Origin: Thiobacillus sp.
GTDB taxonomy: Bacteria; Pseudomonadota; Gammaproteobacteria; Burkholderiales; Thiobacillaceae
Direction of reading: 5' to 3'
NCBI GenBank assembly: GCA_020217265.1
Contig: JAIWOS010000172.1
Location: 1 to 16,381 of the forward strand
DNA length: 16,381 bases
The position numbers and the translations under genes were made by a program. Shown in pieces: positions 8,493 to 14,661 of this stretch. Below the pieces are notes generated by a model, which did no database searches, had not been told where the DNA came from, and saw nothing but the letters and a program-made list of their open reading frames with translations. The stretch's first letter is position 1, and each line of letters begins with the position of its first letter.

Positions 8493-9362
8493 GTGGCTGC
8501 TTTCGATTACAACGAAGCGTTCTCTAGAAACATCGGCTGGTTCACGCCCGCCGAGCAACAACAACTCAGACAGGCGAGGGTCGCCATTGCCGGTTTGGGC
8601 GGCGTAGGGGGCGTGCACTTGCTCACGCTTGTGCGCCTTGGCATAGAGCGGTTCAGAATCGCCGACCTTGACCGCTTCGCGCTGGTCAACTTTAACCGCC
8701 AGGCAGGCGCGGCTTGTTCCTCGATCGATCGTGAAAAAACCGCTGTCATGGCCGCCATGGCGCGCGACATCAACCCCGAGCTGGGGCTAGACGAATTTCC
8801 CGACGGCGTCCATGCCGGCAACGTTGACGCGTTTCTGGACGGGGTCGATGTCTATGTCGATGGTCTGGATTACTTCGTGTTCGAAACGCGCCGCCTCGTC
8901 TATGATGCCTGCCGCCGCAAGGGTATCCCGGTCGTGCTAGCGGTACCACTCGGCATGGGAGCGTCGTTGCTGCATTTTTTGCCAGAGGGGCCGGATTTCG
9001 AGTCGTATTTCCGTCTAGAGGACGGCAGACGCGAGGAATGGCCGGTCCGCTTCCTCGCCGGGGTCGCGCCCGCTTTGTTGCACCGGCACTATCTGGCATA
9101 TCCGGATATCGTTGATTTCGCGGCCCAGCGCGTTCCTTCGACCGGAGCCGCGTGTCAGATATGCTCCGGCATGGCGGCGACCTCGGTCGCCAAAATCCTC
9201 TTGAAACGCGGGCTGATCGAAGCAGTGCCGCGTTCGATGCAGTTCGATGCCTACACGGGTCGCTTCAAGCACGTGTGGCGACCGGGGGGGAACCGCCACC
9301 CCCTACAACGGCTGGCCATCGCCTACATCAACTACCGGCTGCGCCGTGCAGGCAAGGCATGA
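8493..9362 (+). CDS. ThiF/MoeB/E1-like adenylating enzyme
   Basis: The 289-residue protein has the E1 superfamily Rossmann core: GLGGVGG (34-40), the acidic nucleotide contacts ADLD (57-60), NFNRQ (66-70), and VYVDGLDYFVFETRRLVYDAC (119-139), whose D-x2-D and R match the canonical DxxDNxxxR element. Such enzymes adenylate a C-terminal carboxylate. Only one CxxC pair (221-224, CQIC) remains of the usual two zinc pairs, and no cysteine lies in 140-220, so the normal thioester cysteine seems absent. I prefer the GTG start at 8493, one base after the acyltransferase stop, because the conserved part begins at FDYNEAFSRNIGW. A TTG at 8478 is possible but has no ribosome site. In this operon the substrate is more likely a small N-acyl amino acid than a ubiquitin-like protein; this is inference. 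Confidence 0.82.
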   Translation: MAAFDYNEAFSRNIGWFTPAEQQQLRQARVAIAGLGGVGGVHLLTLVRLGIERFRIADLDRFALVNFNRQAGAACSSIDREKTAVMAAMARDINPELGLDEFPDGVHAGNVDAFLDGVDVYVDGLDYFVFETRRLVYDACRRKGIPVVLAVPLGMGASLLHFLPEGPDFESYFRLEDGRREEWPVRFLAGVAPALLHRHYLAYPDIVDFAAQRVPSTGAACQICSGMAATSVAKILLKRGLIEAVPRSMQFDAYTGRFKHVWRPGGNRHPLQRLAIAYINYRLRRAGKA

Positions 9363-10432
9363 TGGTGGTGCCAGCTGCCACGATGCGCGCGATACTGGCG
9401 CGCGCCCGCTGGGCACCGTCTGCCGATAACACCCAGCCGTGGCGCTTTCGCATCCTGGACGAAAACGCCTGCCATATCGACTACCAACCGCAGGCTGGCA
9501 TGGGTGTATTCAATCTTGACCACTACACGGGCCACCTCGCCCTGGGCGGGCTGCTGGAAACCCTGAAACTTGCGGCCGGAGCCGAGGGATTTGGAACGGC
9601 AGTCCAGATTCAGTCTGGCCCTGATTGCCTCGGACTGGATGTCCAGCTCATCCCCGGCGCAGGCAACTCCAGCCCACTGGAAGCGGTGATCGAAAATCGA
9701 TCGACCCAGCGCCGCCTGATGAAAACCCGTCCGTTGCCCGATGAAACCCGACGGTCGATCGAAGCCGATCTGCCGCCCGGCTACCGCATCCTGTGGCTGG
9801 GGCAGCCAGCCGAGCGACGGCGTATCGCCACCCTGCTGTCGCGCGTCGGAAAAGTACGGCTGCTCATGCCCGAAACCTACGAAGTGCACCGGGATACGGT
9901 GGAATGGGGCGCCCGCTACAGTGTCGACCGCATCCCCTCCGACGCCATTGGCGCGGACCCGCTCACCCGCCGGATCATGGCTTGGGCCTTGCGGTCCCCG
10001 GCAAGGGTGAACAGGCTCAACCGCATGCTGGGGCACTGGCTCCCGCGCCTAGAAATGGACTACCTGCCAGCGCTTGCCTGCGGGGCCCACTTTTTCCTCG
10101 TCGCCGATTCCGCCGGAGATGCTCCGTATGTCCGATTGCGCCACGGGGCCGCCATGCAGCGGCTTTGGTTGTCGGTTACCCGCCATGGCCTGCAATTTCA
10201 GCCCGAAATGGCTGCTCTGGTATTTGCGCGCTACCTGCGCGCGGGCACGCCCTTCACTGAACATCGTTCCATGGCCGGGCTGATGGCCGAGACGGCCGAC
10301 CATTTCTCTCGGTTGCTGGGCGATCGGGACTGGCGATGCACGGTATTCATGGGAAGAGTGGGATACGGTTCTGAAATCCCCGCCCGCTCGTTGCGACACC
10401 CCCTCGATTCGTTACTTGTCTCAATGCAGTGA
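9359..10432 (+). CDS. Nitroreductase-family flavin oxidoreductase
   Basis: The 357-residue protein begins with the FMN-binding signature RWAPSADNTQPWRF (17-30) and ends with GRVGYG...R.PLD (332-350), both standard for the nitroreductase fold. An NRSTQRR element (113-119) also fits. It is much longer than simple nitroreductases (about 200 residues), as in the Acg/SagB-like branch where the fold is extended. Family members perform FMN-dependent reductions, but also dehydrogenations such as thiazoline oxidation in peptide maturation. The ATG at 9359 overlaps the stop of the E1-like gene (ATGA), a sign of translational coupling; AGGCAAGG lies upstream. In this context it probably oxidises or reduces the product of the two preceding enzymes. 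Confidence 0.82.
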   Translation: MMVVPAATMRAILARARWAPSADNTQPWRFRILDENACHIDYQPQAGMGVFNLDHYTGHLALGGLLETLKLAAGAEGFGTAVQIQSGPDCLGLDVQLIPGAGNSSPLEAVIENRSTQRRLMKTRPLPDETRRSIEADLPPGYRILWLGQPAERRRIATLLSRVGKVRLLMPETYEVHRDTVEWGARYSVDRIPSDAIGADPLTRRIMAWALRSPARVNRLNRMLGHWLPRLEMDYLPALACGAHFFLVADSAGDAPYVRLRHGAAMQRLWLSVTRHGLQFQPEMAALVFARYLRAGTPFTEHRSMAGLMAETADHFSRLLGDRDWRCTVFMGRVGYGSEIPARSLRHPLDSLLVSMQ

Positions 10433-10450
10433 GAGGTGTCGGTTTTTTTT
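10394..10450 (+). terminator. Intrinsic terminator of the acyltransferase cassette, overlapping the stop codon
   Basis: CGACACC (10394-10400) pairs with GGTGTCG (10435-10441), helped by an inner CTC/GAG pairing, and is followed by G and eight T residues (10443-10450). The 5' arm lies inside the last codons of the nitroreductase gene. It separates the cassette from the PEP-CTERM gene, which has its own promoter. Confidence 0.75.
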
Positions 10451-10508
10451 ACACACCGCTATCGGGCGAACGATTTGCAGTTGGCTTTCAGGCTTTAATA
10501 TTATTTAT

Positions 10509-10521
10509 AATCATTGTGTTA
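10509..10521 (+). promoter_or_regulatory. IHF-binding site candidate upstream of the PEP-CTERM gene
   Basis: AATCATTGTGTTA matches WATCAANNNNTTR at all but one position and is preceded by an AT-rich run (10496-10510). It ends 19 bases before the -24 element, the usual place for IHF at sigma-54 promoters. Confidence 0.5.
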
Positions 10522-10539
10522 GTAGAATTTTGGTCTGGA

Positions 10540-10555
10540 TGGCACAGGCTGTGCT
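10540..10555 (+). promoter_or_regulatory. Sigma-54 (-24/-12) promoter of the PEP-CTERM gene
   Basis: TGGCACAGGCTGTGCT matches the RpoN consensus with correct GG to GC spacing. It departs from it at the weak seventh position (A) and at the first T of TTGC (G). Transcription would begin near 10566, giving a leader of about 43 bases. The core also forms a perfect dyad, GCACAGGCTGTGC (10542-10554). PEP-CTERM genes in proteobacteria are known to be linked to the sigma-54 system PrsK/PrsR, which supports the call. Confidence 0.8.
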
Positions 10556-10608
10556 AGGTATTGGGCGTAGGTTAACTACCCTCAATCCAGACAACAGGAG
10601 TTCTCAAA

Positions 10609-11529
10609 ATGAAAAAGACCGCACTTGCCTTTGCGCTGATGGCCGGCCTCTCTGCCAACGCCCACGCCGGCATCGATTTCACGTTCAACTACGCCCTCGC
10701 CAACGCAGCCGAAGGTTACACGCCGCCCAACTTGACGGTTCCGGGGTACAACAACTTCAACAGCCCGCTGTCTAGGGTAACCGACGAAATGAAGTTCACC
10801 GCGGATTCCCTGCTGGTGTTCAATACGGGTACGCCCTTTGCGGCAGGCTCCACCTTCACCGACTACATCCTGGTTCGTATCGATCAGTTGTTCAATAACA
10901 GCTCGAACAACTTGGACGTCTACAACCTGAATTCCGACCGCCAGATCACTGCAATCATCGTGACCAGCGGCGTGTTCGTGAGCAACCAGAACGCCATCAT
11001 CAACAACCTCAGCCGCTTCGACATCTACTACGACGCGGGTGACAATGCCGGCAACGGCACGCTCACCATGGCGGACCTGACCGATTCGGGCTACGCTAAC
11101 TTCGTCGATGGTACCTTGGTCGAACAGGGTACCCTGTTGCCCGGCAGCGGTGGCGTCACGGGCACGACCATTCCCGATGGCGCGGTCAACCTCAATGTCC
11201 AACTGACTGACGTGCTGGCCGGCGGTGATTTCGAGCTCGACTCCCAAGGCAGCATCTTCACCAAGCTGGTCGCCGCGTTGACCAATGGCAACAATGCGTT
11301 GTGCTCGAGCGATGGCGGCACCCAGACTTGCCAAGGCACCGAAGCTGGCATTGCCGCCTTCTTCCAGGGCCAAGGCTTTGGGAGCGCAGTGGCCGGCGCG
11401 AATTCCTTCTACACCCGTACCGATGGCTCGATCGAAAAGCAGTTCATCCCCGAGCCGGCCTCACTGGCGCTGGTGGGTTTGGGTCTGGTGGGCATGGGCA
11501 TTGCCTCGCGTCGCCGCAAATCGGCCTGA
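10609..11529 (+). CDS. PEP-CTERM sorting-domain protein (exosortase substrate)
   Basis: The 306-residue protein has a signal peptide (MKKTALAFALMAGLSANAHAG) and a C-terminal tripartite sorting tail: PEP at 281-283, a hydrophobic segment (ALVGLGLVGMGIA) and basic RRRK at the very end. This tail is recognised and cleaved by an exosortase after export, and such proteins are usually surface-exposed and tied to exopolysaccharide. The middle is rich in Asn, Asp, Gly and Thr with no domain I recognise; one possible disulphide pair lies near CSSDGGTQTC (230-240). AGGAG lies nine bases before the ATG. It is expressed from its own sigma-54 promoter after the cassette terminator. Whether it works with the acyltransferase cassette is unknown. 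Confidence 0.93.
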   Translation: MKKTALAFALMAGLSANAHAGIDFTFNYALANAAEGYTPPNLTVPGYNNFNSPLSRVTDEMKFTADSLLVFNTGTPFAAGSTFTDYILVRIDQLFNNSSNNLDVYNLNSDRQITAIIVTSGVFVSNQNAIINNLSRFDIYYDAGDNAGNGTLTMADLTDSGYANFVDGTLVEQGTLLPGSGGVTGTTIPDGAVNLNVQLTDVLAGGDFELDSQGSIFTKLVAALTNGNNALCSSDGGTQTCQGTEAGIAAFFQGQGFGSAVAGANSFYTRTDGSIEKQFIPEPASLALVGLGLVGMGIASRRRKSA

Positions 11530-11549
11530 GTGCAAGCTCGCTGACACTG

Positions 11550-11618
11550 GTAACTGGATCAGTCCAGTTACTGGCCAACAAAAAACCCCCCTTGTGGGGG
11601 TTTTTTGTTGGCCAGTAA
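11550..11618. terminator. Long perfect-palindrome terminator after the PEP-CTERM gene, with a competing upstream hairpin
   Basis: The arms 11568-11590 and 11596-11618 are perfectly complementary over 23 bp around a CTTGT loop. The stem core is CCCCC/GGGGG with flanking A6 and T6, so it can terminate in both directions between convergent genes. A second 8-bp hairpin (11550-11557 with 11564-11571, GTAACTGG against CCAGTTAC) shares bases with the base of the large stem, so the two cannot form fully together. Confidence 0.9.
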
Positions 11619-11842
11619 GCAGAGACACATTCCGGCTCAATGGAAACGCATGAAATATCGGGTTGCAGACGAAGTACCGTGCACCCGGTACGGTTTGATT
11701 GTCTGGCCCGAGATGACTGCATGGAGTGACCATCGGTGCCGTGCAGGGAGAAAGCACCGGGGCTTTGTGTGCCCCCTGCAGTTTTTCAGGCATGCCTGAC
11801 GAAATGCCTGCGGCCTATTCCGTCCGCTCAAGCGACTCGACT
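11619..11842. other. Structured convergent intergenic region without a convincing gene
   Basis: The stretch between the PEP-CTERM terminator and the stop of the TPR lipoprotein gene holds short open frames that look like chance. It does contain hairpins: GTACCG/CGGTAC (11674-11679 with 11686-11691), CGGTGC/GCACCG (11735-11740 with 11754-11759), and a stem of TGCAG...GGGGC (11742-11746, 11759-11763) with GCCCCCTGCA (11771-11780). The last is followed by GTTTTT (11781-11786) and could be a plus-strand terminator. A perfect palindrome TCAGGCATGCCTGA (11786-11799) comes next. It may hold a small RNA or only terminators. Confidence 0.5.
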
Positions 11843-14641
11843 TCAGGGCGCTTTTTTATCGAGTGACTCAAGCAAGGCATTGGCTTCGGTGCGTATGGGG
11901 CCCGGCTTGAGCATGGTCAGGGGGGTTAATTGACGGCGCGCTTCTTCAGTCTGCCTGGCCTGAATGAGGGCGCGTGCGTAATGCAAGCGATAACTGGGAT
12001 TTTGGGGTGCCTTGCTGGCTGCCTTTTCCAGTAGTTTTAGCGCTTGCGGCAGACTCCCACCCTGGCTGGTGGCCATTAGCCAGCCGTAGGTGTCAAGAAT
12101 ATTGGGATTGTCGGGTGCCAGATCGTAGGCTCGCCGGGCAAAATCAAGAGATTCTTTGGGGTTTTTGCCTTGCAGGATAAAGGCGAGATTATTGAGGGCG
12201 TCGAGTTGTCTCGGGCGAACGGCAAGAATGGCTCGGTAGTCTGCTTCGGCGGCGGGGAAGTTAAGGCGGCTCAGACGTAGTTCGGCGCGCGCCAAGCGAA
12301 CATCAATGTCCTCTGGATGCTGGATAAGCCAATCGTCGAGCAGTGTATCTGCAGTCTTTATCAAGCCATTACGGGAGCGTGCCCGGAAGAGCTTAAGCAA
12401 GGTGCCGCTATTGGGGGTGATGGCAAGTGCTTTGGCCAGCGGCGCGACGGCGGCGTCCCATTTGCGCTGGGCCAGCAGAAGATCACCTTCGAGCAAATAT
12501 GGCCCCGGCAGGCTGGGTAGCACTTGTTGACTGCGTCGTGCAAGATTCAGCGCTTCGTCTGGCTTGTTCTCGCGCATGGCCAGCAATACGAGATTTTCGT
12601 AAGCTGGGTAGTAACGCGGTTGTTCAGTGAGAAGTTTTTCCAGGTGGGCTCGGGCCGGTTTCAGATTGCCGAGACTGTATTCGGCCAGTGCGAGACCCAG
12701 CCGCCAGCGGGGATTCTTGTATTGGTCGTATTGCAGAGCACGCTCGAAGTTGCTGCGGGCATTGCTCGGATCCTGTGAGGCCAATTGCGCTTCACCCAGG
12801 GCGCCTAGGAGATCGGGACGATCTGGATGAGATTGCAATGCGCCGCGCAAGGCATTTATGGCCTTGCCTGGATTGTTACCGACAAGTTCGCGCGAGGCAA
12901 TGCTAAGCGCGACTGCTGGTGAGTCAGGGGCTGCGCGGGCCGCACGATCGAGCCACGCATTCGCATCGTTGTTGCGTTGGCTAAGGCTGGCTATGTTGGC
13001 CAGTGCGAGCATGGCGCTGACATTACCGGGTTGACGCTCGAGGACGTCGCGCCATAGCTTTTCCGCGTCTGCAGTCCGTTTGTCCTGAAGCAACAGCGTG
13101 CTCAGCATCGCATGCATTTCGAGTGAATCGGGGGATTGCGACAGGCCCTGCCGCAGGGTCTGCATTGCAGCGTCACGCTGTTTGAGCGTGAGTTGAGCAC
13201 GCGCAGCAAAGAGATAATTGTTGATGGCTTTTGGTTCGAGGCGGATGCGCTCTTGCGCGAGCTTGAGGGCGGCAGCGGGTTGGCCTGCGCGCAGGTGCGT
13301 GCGGATGAGCAGCAGGTTTGCGTCGCCTGTTGCATCCCCATGTTTGCGTGCCTGCTCCAAGAGAGTGAGTGCCTCTTCGAGCTTGCCCTGATTGGCAAGT
13401 GCCTGACCTAGGTCTATCAGAGCAGTGGTGTTATCGGGTTCGCGCGCGAGTACGGCCCGCTGATGGCGCTCGGCTTCCTGCCATTGACCTTGTGCCAATT
13501 CGGTTTTACCTGCGAGGGTAAGCGCACCGGTATCTTGTATGGATGCGAGCAACAGGGGTTGGAGCAATTTTTCGGACGATTGGGGCTGCCCCATACGCAG
13601 GGCGGCGAGTGCCTGGAATTTGCGTGCAGCGGCATGACCGGGCTGAAGTAGAAGTACGCGCGCAAACGCCTGTTGCGCCTGTTCGAGCGAGCCTTGGTCG
13701 AGCAGGATCGAGCCTTGCAGCATAAGATAGGCTGGCACATCCCGGCCGAACTTGAGCGCTTGCTGGATGCGGTTGAGGGCTTCGGCGGGTTTCTTTTCGA
13801 GATACAGGGCAAAGGCTTCCAGATAATCAGCGTCCGGATGTTTTGGGATAATTGCGCGAATGTTCTTGGCTTGTCCGCGCGCAAGGTCCGGACGATTCTG
13901 CATCAAGTAAAGTATGCCAAGTTGGGTGCGGGTGGAAATGGCAGTGGGCGCGCTGGCGAGAGACTGCTTGAAATAGTCGTCAGCCTGGTCGAGTTTGCCT
14001 TGTTCGAGATACCTCTGACCCAACAGGCGGAGGGTGACGGCGTCATGGGGGGCGACGGCGAGCGCCTTGTCGAGCCATTGCATGGCTTCTTCGCGCTTGC
14101 CTGTGGCCCATGCACAGGCGGCCAGACCGTGATAGGCAATCACATTGTTCGGGTCCGTTGAATGCGCATCCGTATAAAGTGCGCAGCCCTCATCGAACTT
14201 GCCGAGTCCGATAAGGGCATCGCCACGCAGACTCAGGATGCGCGACTGGTTAAGGGGGGAAAAATCAGGCTGTGGCGGTATGTCGTTGAGCACTTTCTGG
14301 AAGGCGCCCTGTTGAATCAGTGCGGTACCGAGCAGGGGGAGTATCGTTTCCGCGCGCACACCAAGCGCGCGTGCGCGCAGCAGTTCTTTTTCCGCAGCCT
14401 CACCCTGGCCGCTCTGTACGTATAACTGCCCTAGCAGCAGGCGGGCTTCGGCATTCGAGGGGGCCTTCTCGACCGCGTTCTTGAGTTCGATGGTTGCGGA
14501 CTTGTGCTCATTCTTGCCCTCAAAGTCCTTGGCGCGCTGAATGTGCTCCTCTGCTGTTAGCTTGGCGTTCGAGTCGCAGCCCGGCATCGCCGTCAGCGAT
14601 AGTACAAGGCAAATCAGCAACTGGGGCGGGGTGGGGCGCAT
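11843..14641 (-). CDS. prsT: PEP-CTERM system TPR-repeat lipoprotein PrsT
   Basis: The 932-residue protein has a lipoprotein signal peptide ending at Cys22 (LTAMPGC) and is then almost entirely tetratricopeptide repeats, from about residue 30 to the end (for example SNAEARLLLGQLYVQSGQ and AEKELLRARALGV). Size, lipobox and the opening NEHKSATIELKNAVEKAPSN match the PrsT family found beside exosortase and exopolysaccharide loci, where it is thought to scaffold protein or polysaccharide assembly. GGAAGGAG lies five bases before the ATG. The gene follows another TPR gene by 20 bases, so they are co-transcribed. Its GC content is lower than that of the cytochrome genes. The stop converges with the PEP-CTERM gene. 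Confidence 0.9.
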   Translation of the reverse strand: MRPTPPQLLICLVLSLTAMPGCDSNAKLTAEEHIQRAKDFEGKNEHKSATIELKNAVEKAPSNAEARLLLGQLYVQSGQGEAAEKELLRARALGVRAETILPLLGTALIQQGAFQKVLNDIPPQPDFSPLNQSRILSLRGDALIGLGKFDEGCALYTDAHSTDPNNVIAYHGLAACAWATGKREEAMQWLDKALAVAPHDAVTLRLLGQRYLEQGKLDQADDYFKQSLASAPTAISTRTQLGILYLMQNRPDLARGQAKNIRAIIPKHPDADYLEAFALYLEKKPAEALNRIQQALKFGRDVPAYLMLQGSILLDQGSLEQAQQAFARVLLLQPGHAAARKFQALAALRMGQPQSSEKLLQPLLLASIQDTGALTLAGKTELAQGQWQEAERHQRAVLAREPDNTTALIDLGQALANQGKLEEALTLLEQARKHGDATGDANLLLIRTHLRAGQPAAALKLAQERIRLEPKAINNYLFAARAQLTLKQRDAAMQTLRQGLSQSPDSLEMHAMLSTLLLQDKRTADAEKLWRDVLERQPGNVSAMLALANIASLSQRNNDANAWLDRAARAAPDSPAVALSIASRELVGNNPGKAINALRGALQSHPDRPDLLGALGEAQLASQDPSNARSNFERALQYDQYKNPRWRLGLALAEYSLGNLKPARAHLEKLLTEQPRYYPAYENLVLLAMRENKPDEALNLARRSQQVLPSLPGPYLLEGDLLLAQRKWDAAVAPLAKALAITPNSGTLLKLFRARSRNGLIKTADTLLDDWLIQHPEDIDVRLARAELRLSRLNFPAAEADYRAILAVRPRQLDALNNLAFILQGKNPKESLDFARRAYDLAPDNPNILDTYGWLMATSQGGSLPQALKLLEKAASKAPQNPSYRLHYARALIQARQTEEARRQLTPLTMLKPGPIRTEANALLESLDKKAP

Positions 14642-14661
14642 GAAAACTCCTTCCGACGGGA

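Noticed and set aside
9152..9358. A 69-codon upstream extension of the nitroreductase frame
   Set aside because: It lies entirely within the E1-like gene, and the conserved FMN motif follows soon after the coupled ATG at 9359.
11720..11785. Resemblance of the minus strand to part of a cyclic-di-GMP riboswitch (ACAAAGCCCCGG and ACCGATGG)
   Set aside because: The 5' half of the motif is absent and no minus-strand gene begins downstream; the stretch follows the end of prsT.
11605..11799. A 64-codon plus-strand frame in the convergent gap
   Set aside because: It starts inside the terminator stem, has no ribosome site, and its sequence shows no family or signal features.
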